Below the pieces are notes generated by a model that worked only from the letters and a program-made list of their open reading frames with translations, did not search any database and was not told the DNA's origin. Source: Gammaproteobacteria bacterium (GTDB lineage Bacteria; Pseudomonadota; Gammaproteobacteria; Burkholderiales; Sulfuricellaceae). Taken from it: 64,000 nucleotides of DNA. A program made the position numbers and the translations under genes. The stretch is taken from assembly GCA_018823025.1 (NCBI GenBank), contig JAHJJI010000142.1, positions 1 to 64,000 on the forward strand, read 5' to 3'. Positions 46,405-54,314 of the stretch are shown here, one piece after another (the stretch's first letter is position 1; the number at the start of each line of letters is the position of its first letter).

Positions 46405-48321
46405 ATGAGCGACCGCACCGCCATCCAGGCCGCCATTAAGCGGGCCACCAAAGCCGCGCAGACAGGCATGAACAGCCTGGATGCGGCGGCGTTGTCCGAG
46501 CTGGAGCAGGTTTACCAGCAGGCGGCGGCGGATATTCAGGCGCAGATCCAGGCGCATGCCGGGGGTGACGGTAAGCTGGCGCTATCTGAGCTGCAATCTC
46601 TGCGCGACCAGGTGGGTTTTCGGCTTTCCAAGCTGTCCGAGACCCGGAATGTGCTGCTGCAGCAGAAGCTGGGGGAGGCGTCTGCTTTGGGGGTGGATCC
46701 GTTCACGGTTCAAATCCCCCCTAGCCCCCCTTTTGCAAAGGGGGGGATTTACGGAGATGGGCTTTTATCGGCTTCGGCGGCGATGCAGATCAATAACGAG
46801 GCATTGCAGTTCGTGCGCACCTTTGTGGCGGCGGACGGTTTGCAGCTTTCCGATCGCATCTGGCGGATCGACCGGCATGCACGCGAGGCGGTGACGGGAT
46901 CTCTGGAGCAGGCGATTATCCAGGGGCACGGCGCTTCGCAGGCGGCGCGGGATTTTCTGATGCGCGGGGAGGCTGTGCCGCTGGATATCCAGAACAAGAT
47001 GGGTATGGCGAACGCAGGTAAGGTGGGGAAAGAGGCGGCCGGCGCGCTGTTCGCCGGGAATGGTTCGCCGCTGGATAACGCGATGCGGTTGTTCAGAACC
47101 GAGATCAACCGGGCGCACGGCACGGCTTATTTGAAGGGCGCGGAGGCGCACCCGGATTGTGTCGGCACGCGCTTTCTGATCTCGCCATCTCATCCGCAGC
47201 ACGACATTTGCGACCTGCACGCCAGCGCGAACCTGCATGGCCTCGGCCCGGGTGTTTATCCTCCAGGTAAAACCCCGTGGCCAGCTCACCCGAACACATT
47301 AAGTTATGTGGTGGCGGTGTTCAAGGATGAGGTGACAGCCGCAGACAAGGCCGGCAAGGAAAACGCCATGCAGGCGTTGGACCGGCTGACTCCGGCGCAG
47401 CGCATCGGCGTGCTGGGGGTGAACAAGCACGAGGTGTTCAAGGAAGGGAAGCTGACGCAGGGGATGATCAAGGCACCGTGGAAGGCGGTGCAGAAGCGAA
47501 TCGGCATCAAACCACCTGTCAAGCCGGTGCCGATACCGAAGCCGGTGAAAACGGTTGCGCCTGCGAACCTTTCCCTGGGCGAAATGATTTCTGCCGGCGC
47601 ATCGATCGGGGATGGATTTTTAAAAGTGGCTCAGACTTCCAGCGGGATTAACGGGCCGCGGCTGTTTGAAGAGATACATAAGCAGCTCGGCGCGCTTCGC
47701 CCGATCAACACGCCGACAAAGGTGGTGAATAGCGGGAAAGGTGCGGAATGGGTCAAAGCGGCATCGCGGATTTTTCCAGATGACTGGACAAAGCTGGCCG
47801 ATGCCTACGGGCCGCTGAGTGTCAGGGCGACTACGGGCAGGGGAAGACAGTCTTCGCTAAATCATGATGTCAAAGGAGAGCGTTACAGAATGGCCGGCTT
47901 TGGCGTGATCACCTCCAAAGGCGGAGACGGGTTTATTTCCACCGGGAGTTTTTCCACTTCGGTGCACGAATACACCCACCGGTTGCAGCATGTCATTCCA
48001 GAGCTGGATGATTATTTCCAGAATCTGCATGCCAGGCGGACGGCAAGCGATCCGCTGAAGCGCTTGCGGGATTTATTTCCGGGCTATAATTACCGCAGGG
48101 ATGAAGTGGCGCGCGAGGACAAATATGTTTCCGCGTACCAGGGCAAGGTGTATTCTGGCTATGGGCACTCCTACCTGGGCAAGCACGGGGCGCTGGAAGT
48201 CATGACCATGGCGTTCGAGGATGTGCTGGGCGGATCTGCGGTCAGGCTGGAAAAGATCGTTGAACACGACCGAGAAATGTTTAACCTGGTGATCGGGCTG
48301 TTATTCAAATATGTACCGTAA
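46405..48321 (+). CDS. MuF-type head protein with C-terminal HExxH domain
   Basis: 638 residues. Residues 1-330 fit a MuF minor head protein: helical start, FRTEINRAHGTAYLKGAE, CDLHASANLHGLGPGVYPPG, WPAHPNTLSYVV. Residues 103-114 (IPPSPPFAKGGI) come from a palindromic repeat read in frame. After a Pro-rich linker (PPVKPVPIPKPVK, near 373) comes a second domain with HEYTH at 521-525 and a candidate third ligand E598 (ALEVMTMAFE), as in gluzincin-like metallopeptidases. MuF proteins with C-terminal toxin domains are known in phages. Substrate unknown. Confidence 0.8.
   Translation: MSDRTAIQAAIKRATKAAQTGMNSLDAAALSELEQVYQQAAADIQAQIQAHAGGDGKLALSELQSLRDQVGFRLSKLSETRNVLLQQKLGEASALGVDPFTVQIPPSPPFAKGGIYGDGLLSASAAMQINNEALQFVRTFVAADGLQLSDRIWRIDRHAREAVTGSLEQAIIQGHGASQAARDFLMRGEAVPLDIQNKMGMANAGKVGKEAAGALFAGNGSPLDNAMRLFRTEINRAHGTAYLKGAEAHPDCVGTRFLISPSHPQHDICDLHASANLHGLGPGVYPPGKTPWPAHPNTLSYVVAVFKDEVTAADKAGKENAMQALDRLTPAQRIGVLGVNKHEVFKEGKLTQGMIKAPWKAVQKRIGIKPPVKPVPIPKPVKTVAPANLSLGEMISAGASIGDGFLKVAQTSSGINGPRLFEEIHKQLGALRPINTPTKVVNSGKGAEWVKAASRIFPDDWTKLADAYGPLSVRATTGRGRQSSLNHDVKGERYRMAGFGVITSKGGDGFISTGSFSTSVHEYTHRLQHVIPELDDYFQNLHARRTASDPLKRLRDLFPGYNYRRDEVAREDKYVSAYQGKVYSGYGHSYLGKHGALEVMTMAFEDVLGGSAVRLEKIVEHDREMFNLVIGLLFKYVP
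46712..46748. repeat. Palindromic repeat, family A, copy 3, in MuF gene
   Basis: AAATCCCCCCTAG then CCCCCCTTTTGCAAAGGGGG, nearly identical to copy 1. In frame, encoding IPPSPPFAKGG. Confidence 0.85.
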
Positions 48322-48661
48322 ATACACGCTAGAACCATCTGTCAGATACGAGTCCGCCCTGGAGTTCGAGTGGGATCCGGCTGTCGGCGGCGTGCGCGGC
48401 AAGGATGCCGCCCGCGTGCTGACCGTTGTCCAGCGGGCAAAAGACGAAGGCGAGGTGCAGGGGCATCCTTACCCGAGCACTTATCCTGTCACCAACCCTC
48501 TGCGCAATTCCTCCGAGATGGCCGTGGTGTTGGGACAATACTGGAAACTGCCGGTTGACCTCGCGCTGGCTTACCCAAAACCAGAGGAAGACGATGATGT
48601 CGTCTACCGGATCGATGAGAACGGCGTCGAGCATATCGCCGAATTCCAGCCGCTGGAATAG
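48311..48661 (+). CDS. Small protein overlapping the MuF gene end
   Basis: 116 residues, acidic, no signal or membrane segment (YRIDENGVEHIAEFQPLE at the end). It overlaps MuF by 11 bp, so translation is coupled. It could be an immunity or chaperone partner of the HExxH domain, by position only. Family not recognised. Confidence 0.6.
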   Translation: MYRKYTLEPSVRYESALEFEWDPAVGGVRGKDAARVLTVVQRAKDEGEVQGHPYPSTYPVTNPLRNSSEMAVVLGQYWKLPVDLALAYPKPEEDDDVVYRIDENGVEHIAEFQPLE

Positions 48662-48971
48662 CCTATCGCTTATCCACAGTTTTTGTGGAAAAGCCACTGC
48701 ATAACTCTGACTCACCCCCGATTCATCTGCCTGACCGCTTACTGCTGAAATTTTAGGCGGCTGTCTGCCATGTGCCATGAACAGGCATTCGACCAGCCGG
48801 GCGTGACCGTCTGAAATATGGCGAACTACAGTCATTCATCGGTAGAGTTAGTGCAAATATTTCTCTTTTAAAACTCTGTAAATTGTCACCAGAATTTTTA
48901 ACCCATAGGGCTTTATATTTTGATAGTTGCCTCAATCTTGGGGGCTTCCATCTTATTTTCGATAACATCTC
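48662..48971. other. Intergenic, no gene seen
   Basis: 310 bp between the MuF unit and the DUF3050 gene. No open frame of note and no terminator. The sequence looks like decayed chromosomal filler rather than phage. Confidence 0.45.
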
Positions 48972-49769
48972 ATGACGAATCTTGACCAGCAGTTTTCTGA
49001 AGTCCTTATCAAGCAACATAGCTTGGAGGCTCATCCTGTCTTTTCCGCCATCAAAACACTAGACGATTTACGTGTGTTCATGTCCTGGCATGTGTTTGCG
49101 GTATGGGATTTTATGTCCCTGCTTAAGCAACTCCAGCGCAAGTTGACCTGTGTTGATTTGCCTTGGGTGCCGCCAGCTAATCCTGTCGCATCAAGACTTA
49201 TCAATGAGATTGTACTGGGTGAGGAATGTGATGAAATGCCAGGAGGAGGGCATCTCAGTCACTTTGAGATATATTTACTGGCAATGCGTGAAATAGGCGC
49301 TGATACTAGGCAGATTGAGGATTTCGTACGGCTCATTCGTGCAGGCACATCGGTCGAGATGGCATTACAATCGGCGGGGGTGGATTGGGCAGTCAGTCGC
49401 TTTGTGACCAGCACCCTTAACACTGCTATTACGGGTAGCGTGAATGAAGTGCTGGGCAGTTTTTTCTTTGGACGGGAAAACGTCATTCCCGCAATGTTCA
49501 GGAGTCTGTTGGCACAATGGCAGGTAGACGAAAAGAAAACGCCAGTATTTGTCTACTACCTCAATCGTCATATTGAGCTGGACGGCGATAGCCATGGCCC
49601 CGCAACCTGGAATATCATCAAGGAACTAGTCGGCGATGATCCTTTTGCCAACGCTCAGGTCAAGTCTGCCGCAGAAGAAGCTATCAATGCGCGACGGGAT
49701 TTATGGGACGGGTTGGCGGCGTGTTTAAAAGATATTAATGCCCAACCCCTCGAAAAGATGAGGGCGTAA
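48972..49769 (+). CDS. DUF3050 heme-oxygenase-like protein
   Basis: 265 residues matching DUF3050: FMSWHVFAVWDFMSLLKQLQ, RLINEIVLGEECDE and YYLNRHIELDGDSHGP. These Glu/His positions fit the metal site of heme-oxygenase-like diiron oxidases, so an oxidase role is a reasonable inference. It is not a structural phage gene; it sits between head genes, flanked by about 300 bp of sequence without genes on each side. Confidence 0.85.
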   Translation: MTNLDQQFSEVLIKQHSLEAHPVFSAIKTLDDLRVFMSWHVFAVWDFMSLLKQLQRKLTCVDLPWVPPANPVASRLINEIVLGEECDEMPGGGHLSHFEIYLLAMREIGADTRQIEDFVRLIRAGTSVEMALQSAGVDWAVSRFVTSTLNTAITGSVNEVLGSFFFGRENVIPAMFRSLLAQWQVDEKKTPVFVYYLNRHIELDGDSHGPATWNIIKELVGDDPFANAQVKSAAEEAINARRDLWDGLAACLKDINAQPLEKMRA

Positions 49770-49989
49770 CTTGATCTATCGTAATAGTTAAAATTTGTCG
49801 CCGAGAGAAACTACAAACATTCGTTGATCCTCATCTGGGTGACTCTTCTTGAAAGCTAAACGGACTGTCAGTGAGCGGCAAACGGACGGCTGAAATGGGT
49901 CGAACCCGGTCATGAATCTTCCTCTAGAGCTGAAATTCGCTGGAAGGTGACTGCTCCTCTGAAAGTGTAGATAAGTCTGCCATTTCCGT
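49770..49989. other. Intergenic, no gene seen
   Basis: About 220 bp after the DUF3050 gene without open frame, terminator or clear repeat. Confidence 0.4.
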
Positions 49990-50004
49990 CCCCTGTTTAT
50001 GTCT
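49990..50004 (+). promoter_or_regulatory. Phage motif copy 2 (CCCCTGTTTATGTCT)
   Basis: Identical 15-mer, 47 bp before the 50052 gene, again preceded by GCCATTTCC. Confidence 0.6.
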
Positions 50005-50051
50005 TGACCTCCTGGCGCAATATCGGCGAGAACTGATGGAGGGTTTGGGTT

Positions 50052-50756
50052 ATGAGTAATGCGAAGGATTTGGAGGCGAAGGCGAGGCCTGGATGGCCGC
50101 CTGTGAATGCGGTTCTGATGTCAACACCTGGATCGAATGTAGTGTTGTGCTCACCCATTGCAGGCGACCCTGATGCGGCCGTAAATCAGTCCATTAGCCA
50201 GCCTCAAGGAATGATCATTGGAATGCTGACACCGGGGCCGGGAATACTGGATGAAATCCATGTGATTACCCAGCGTACCGGTATCGGAGGCACACCATCC
50301 GCAGTAGCTCAGAATGTGCGATGGAGCGTTTGTTCAGTCGTTGCAGAGAAAGACCCGTTATGTTTAGCTGGAATAAAATTTGACACGGTGCTGGCGACAG
50401 GAATCGCACAGGTTGCTCCTGCAACCATAGGGGATGTACCTCTGGCTACAGGTCTGGCATTGGCTGTTCCGACGCAGTTTGTGATCGTAGTTCAAGGGGC
50501 ATTCCAATCTGTAGCCGACCTTAGTATATATGCGCAGAACTGCCGGTCAGCCGGGCCATTACCCGGCGTATATGGGAACATATCTGGTGGGGTTGTTATT
50601 ACCGCTGCAGCCTACTGTACAAACCGGCTCACTTTTGATGGGGTAAATCCACCGCAGATACAGACTGGAATATATTCTGCAGGGGTTAACGACCCCTATA
50701 TCACCCCTATTGCGTACAAGGGTCTTAGTGTTTATGCAAAGTGGAGGAAACAATAA
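50052..50756 (+). CDS. Phage-region protein of unknown function, possibly virion-associated
   Basis: 234 residues, rich in Ala, Gly, Val and Pro with beta-strand character and no signal peptide. Begins MSNAKDLEAKARPGWPPVNA. Its stop overlaps the start of a tail-fibre-assembly-like gene, so it may be a short tail-fibre or decoration protein. No family recognised. Confidence 0.6.
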   Translation: MSNAKDLEAKARPGWPPVNAVLMSTPGSNVVLCSPIAGDPDAAVNQSISQPQGMIIGMLTPGPGILDEIHVITQRTGIGGTPSAVAQNVRWSVCSVVAEKDPLCLAGIKFDTVLATGIAQVAPATIGDVPLATGLALAVPTQFVIVVQGAFQSVADLSIYAQNCRSAGPLPGVYGNISGGVVITAAAYCTNRLTFDGVNPPQIQTGIYSAGVNDPYITPIAYKGLSVYAKWRKQ

Positions 50757-51220
50757 TGGTTAAGATCAATGTCTCGTCCTCCCTAAACTCCACGGACTTC
50801 ACCGCGCAGCTTCACGCACTTGGCCTGAATGTATATCACTACAACAACGATATGCACGTTGATGGAACTCCCTCTCAAGTTTCGGCAGGCATTGCATTGG
50901 CATCCACTTATAACTTTAAAATAGGGCAGGACAAGGATAAAGGGACGGCAATTAACCTGGATCGAGCCAAAGCACTGGTCGCGCCTGTGCTGTTCAACGG
51001 TAATACTTATGATGCAGATGATTATAGTGTTGCCAATCTGACGGCGACTGTGGCGGCCTTCAATGCTGGGGTACCTATACCTTCCAGTTTTACTTGGCGG
51101 ACATCAGACAATCAGGATATTGCGATGACTCTTCCGCAGTTGATCTCTCTGGCTGGCGCTGTATTGACAAGTAGGCTGGCTGCATACAAGGCGTCATGGG
51201 CGGCGAAGGCTGCGCTGTAG
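50756..51220 (+). CDS. Tail-fibre-assembly-like protein (DUF4376 type)
   Basis: 154 residues from ATG 50756 (GGAGGAAACAATA upstream, stop/start overlap TAATG). The C-terminal part TWRTSDNQDIAMTLPQLISL ... YKASWAAKAAL has the pattern of DUF4376/tail-fibre-assembly C-termini (W, DN, V, L..L, Y). Residues 55-60 (NFKIGQ) and 67-74 (INLDRAKA) also fit. It closes a two-gene unit followed by a terminator. Confidence 0.7.
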   Translation: MVKINVSSSLNSTDFTAQLHALGLNVYHYNNDMHVDGTPSQVSAGIALASTYNFKIGQDKDKGTAINLDRAKALVAPVLFNGNTYDADDYSVANLTATVAAFNAGVPIPSSFTWRTSDNQDIAMTLPQLISLAGAVLTSRLAAYKASWAAKAAL

Positions 51221-51239
51221 AGCTTTGTTATGTCAGATC

Positions 51240-51265
51240 AAAAACCCGCTTCGGCGGGTTTTTTT
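51240..51265 (+). terminator. Rho-independent terminator
   Basis: AAAAACCCGC-TTCG-GCGGGTTTTTTT, 19 bp after the tail-fibre-assembly-like stop. It separates this unit from the capsid genes. Confidence 0.95.
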
Positions 51266-51319
51266 ATTTCCCTTTATCCCCACCACGAAAGCGTGGCTCC
51301 CTCTCCTTAATCCTATCGA

Positions 51320-51359
51320 ACCCATCCCCATCCTAACCTTCCCCTTGAAGGGGAAGGAA
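51320..51359. repeat. Palindromic repeat, family B, copy 2
   Basis: CCCATCCCCATCCTAACC followed by TTCCCCTT-GAAGGGGAA. Same family as 44759 and 59241. Confidence 0.8.
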
Positions 51360-51398
51360 CGAACGAATATGGCGATGTTTTCAACATGACATCCTCTG

Positions 51399-51413
51399 CC
51401 CCTGTTTATGTCT
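51399..51413 (+). promoter_or_regulatory. Phage motif copy 3 (CCCCTGTTTATGTCT)
   Basis: Identical 15-mer, 107 bp before the chosen start of the capsid polyprotein and 134 bp after the preceding terminator. Confidence 0.6.
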
Positions 51414-51520
51414 TGCGCCTTTACGGATGATGGCTCTCGTCTGTTGAAGGTTTGCCGCGCGGGTGCGGCGCAGCGCTCCCTGTTTCGTACCCGCACCAGC
51501 GGCTTCTTAGTGAGGTGACT

Positions 51521-54211
51521 GTGAGGCTATTAAATCCCCCCCAGCCCCCCTTTTTAAAAAGGGGGGAGTTTGAGAGAGCCCTCTTTTGCAAAAGGGGGGA
51601 GCTTGAGAGATCCCTCTTTTGCGAAAGGGGGGAGTTTGAGAGATCCATCTTTTGCAAAAGGGGGAGAGTGTTGAGGCTCGAAGCTGGTAACCCTTCCGGG
51701 GCAGTGCGATTCCTGTCCGGGCTCCATGTGAATCTGGAGGAGGGAAAGAACACCAGCTGGGTGACGTTGACGCGTACCGGGACATTCTCGGATCCGCGCT
51801 ACGGCAAGTTCGACATTACCAGGGAAATGCTGCTTTCGATGGTGCGCAATTTCGATGCGCGCACTTACGGGCAGGATATTTTCGCGGATGTTTCACACCG
51901 TCCCGATCTCGGAGCGGCGGGGACTTTTCTCAGCCTGAAGATCGAAGGCGACCGGCTGCGTGCGCAGGTCGAGTGGACGCCTTACGGCATCGACGCGATC
52001 AAGAGCAAGGGCTACAAATATTTTTCTGTCGAATTCCATGAGAACTGGAAAGACAACGAGGCAGGAAAACAGCACGGCACCGTTTTATTGGGCGCTGCAT
52101 TGACCGTGCGTCCGGTCATCAAAGGGCTCGCTCCCGTCACGCTCTCCGAAGCTGTTGGCGAAACACCGACTTATTTACATCCTGAATTGCAATCCACCCT
52201 ATTAGAGGAGATTTCCGTCATGAAAGAGAAGATGCTCAAGGCGCTGCGCGCCAAACTGGAAGCCCGCAAGCTGGCCGAAGTCAACATCAACCAGATTCTG
52301 CTGGCGTATGCCGCTGCGCTGGGCGAGGTGACTGATGAGGCCAAGGCCGAGGTGCTGCTGGCCGAATTTGACGTGCTGGGCCAGCAACTATTCGACGCAG
52401 TTGGCGAAAAACCCGCAACGATCCAGCTCTCCGTCGCCGGTACCGGCGTGACCGCCGCTGACGTAACCCGCATCCTGGCAGAATCTCAAGCCAAGGTAGC
52501 CGACGAGGCGCGCAAGCTGGCCGAGGGCCGCGAAACCAACGTGAAGCTGCTGGCCGACACGATTAACGCCGCTGCCGGGCTGGATGACGCCACCAAGAAG
52601 GCGCTGGCCGCCGAAGTAGCTGACCTGATCACCCCGGCGATGACTGCCGACCAGGTGAAGCGCCTGGCAGAAAACCAGATCAAGCACGGTAACGAAGTGG
52701 TAGCTGCGCGCCAGCTGTCCAACATGGGCTTTCAATGGCCAGCTGGCAACGTGCATATCAGCGTGGACAGCTCGAACAACGTGAAGGCGTTGCAGGAACA
52801 AGCCGACAAGATTCTGGGCTATACCAGTATGCACCCCGCGCAGCGCTTCGACCGCACCGCCGGTCAGCTGCAAACCGTGAACAAGGAACTGGCCGAGAAG
52901 GTGCTGGCGCAGTTTGACGCAGCTAATGGCCCCCGCCTGCATGCTGAGCACAAATTGCTGGCAGCCGGTGATAGCGTGGTATCTGACGTGGCGGTTCCGG
53001 CTTCATTCGAGCGCACTGTGATCCGCGAGGCGTTGTACAACATGGTCGGCTTGCAGTTCATGGATGTGGGCGTGGAGATGTTCTCTACCGTGCACCAGAT
53101 TCCATACAGCTACCGCGATACGACGGCTGCAGGGCGCGGGAATACACGGACGTTTGAAGGCCAGCCGATCAAGCGTGCAGCATTGAAACAGACCGTGGAA
53201 AGCGCTTACCAGACACCACAGAAAATTGCGTTCGAGGTATCGGACGAACTGGGTTACCTGACCAGCAACGGGCAGCTGAACTGGAACGCGATGATGGAGA
53301 ATGCCCGCAATGCGGTGCGCATTATTGGCGAGGACACCGAGCAGCTGGTTTTCGATGAAACGCTTAATGCTTCTGATCAGTACGCCACTGTGGCGGTGGT
53401 AGGAGAAGCCACCGGTACCGGTAACGCTGCCAAGACAATTTTCCCGCTGGGCAACTTCCCGGTGGTGCGCCCAAAGAAGGTTTACGACCTGCAGGGCACG
53501 CTGGTGGGTAGCGCGCTGTACGGTATTACGGTGACGGTAGCTGCCGCCGCGAAGCTCGAGTATGACGGCACCAACACGCAGGCGGCAGGGTTGTACTGGA
53601 AGATTGACTACAACCTGGGTGAACTCACCTTTGTGAGCGAGCTGGGCGTACCTACCGCAGTGGCCAACTTGGCGGCCATCGTGGCGGGCTACACCTACAC
53701 CACCAACGTCTACAAGTTCGACACCGATCTGGGAGCGCTGAAGGTCGAGGAGAAGTGGGACGATTTCCTGTACCGCTTTGGTCTGCGTAAAAACATCATC
53801 GAGTATGACCGCTACCATGCCTGCAACTTCTCGGTAATGAGCGGCACGGTGCGCACTCAGGCAGAGCAGGCACGCAGCTTCGTGGAAAGCTGGGCACGCA
53901 AGGGAACCGATCTTTCCATGGAGGGCAACCTGGGGCAGATCAAAGGCGTGCAGCAATATGCCAGCACCGCCCCCGGTCTGGCGATGGGTGACCAGCGCGT
54001 GGTGATCGGCGAGCGCGGCATTACGCGCTATCGCATGACCAAGCCCTGGACGATGAATCCGCTTGAAAATCAGAAAGACTCGAGCGGACGATTCACTGGC
54101 AAGAAAGAAGCCTATGGCGACCAGTTCATCGTGCTGCATACCCCAACGTTGTTGAAAGGCGCGTTGACCAGTATGGCGCTGTACAGCTCCAGCACTCGGG
54201 TATCTCGTTAA
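51521..54211 (+). CDS. Fused Mu-like protease, scaffold and major capsid protein
   Basis: 896 residues from GTG 51521 (GAGG upstream). After 48 residues encoded by tandem repeats comes a Mu-I-like prohead protease (about 50-215: HVNLEEGKNTSWVTLTRTGT, DPRYGKFDITREML, VSHRPDLGAAG, VEWTPYGIDAIKSKGYKYFS, LLGAALTVRPVIKG), a helical scaffold region (about 235-400) and a capsid-like C-terminus (about 440-896). The protease and capsid are usually separate genes. An internal ATG at 52220 with GAGGAG could give a 663-residue scaffold-capsid product. The true N-terminus is uncertain because of the inserted repeats; GTG 51668 is an alternative. Confidence 0.78.
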   Translation: MRLLNPPQPPFLKRGEFERALFCKRGELERSLFCERGEFERSIFCKRGRVLRLEAGNPSGAVRFLSGLHVNLEEGKNTSWVTLTRTGTFSDPRYGKFDITREMLLSMVRNFDARTYGQDIFADVSHRPDLGAAGTFLSLKIEGDRLRAQVEWTPYGIDAIKSKGYKYFSVEFHENWKDNEAGKQHGTVLLGAALTVRPVIKGLAPVTLSEAVGETPTYLHPELQSTLLEEISVMKEKMLKALRAKLEARKLAEVNINQILLAYAAALGEVTDEAKAEVLLAEFDVLGQQLFDAVGEKPATIQLSVAGTGVTAADVTRILAESQAKVADEARKLAEGRETNVKLLADTINAAAGLDDATKKALAAEVADLITPAMTADQVKRLAENQIKHGNEVVAARQLSNMGFQWPAGNVHISVDSSNNVKALQEQADKILGYTSMHPAQRFDRTAGQLQTVNKELAEKVLAQFDAANGPRLHAEHKLLAAGDSVVSDVAVPASFERTVIREALYNMVGLQFMDVGVEMFSTVHQIPYSYRDTTAAGRGNTRTFEGQPIKRAALKQTVESAYQTPQKIAFEVSDELGYLTSNGQLNWNAMMENARNAVRIIGEDTEQLVFDETLNASDQYATVAVVGEATGTGNAAKTIFPLGNFPVVRPKKVYDLQGTLVGSALYGITVTVAAAAKLEYDGTNTQAAGLYWKIDYNLGELTFVSELGVPTAVANLAAIVAGYTYTTNVYKFDTDLGALKVEEKWDDFLYRFGLRKNIIEYDRYHACNFSVMSGTVRTQAEQARSFVESWARKGTDLSMEGNLGQIKGVQQYASTAPGLAMGDQRVVIGERGITRYRMTKPWTMNPLENQKDSSGRFTGKKEAYGDQFIVLHTPTLLKGALTSMALYSSSTRVSR
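51532..51667. repeat. Palindromic repeat family A, copy 4, with tandem 33-bp units
   Basis: One full family A element (51532-51566) is followed by three 33-bp units, each GAG(T/C)TTGAGAGA... ending TTTTGC(A/G)AAAGGGGG. Since 33 bp is 11 codons, they encode 11-residue repeats of the type EFERALFCKRG within the capsid polyprotein. Confidence 0.88.
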
Positions 54212-54230
54212 TTAACCATCGCCACCCTGA

Positions 54231-54279
54231 AACCCTCCCCTCACCCTAACCCTCTCCCCGCAAGCGGGGCGAGGGGATA
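54231..54279. repeat. Palindromic repeat, family C, copy 2
   Basis: CCCTCCCCTCACCCTAAC then CCTCTCCCCGC-AA-GCGGGGCGAGGGG. Lies between the capsid stop and the next gene. Confidence 0.85.
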
Positions 54280-54314
54280 GAAAAAAGGGGGGGCAGGAGG
54301 TCAAGGAGATTCAA

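Noticed and set aside
51567-51667. Tandem 33-bp repeats as a CRISPR array
   Set aside because: No spacers: the units are contiguous, coding and derived from a palindromic element.
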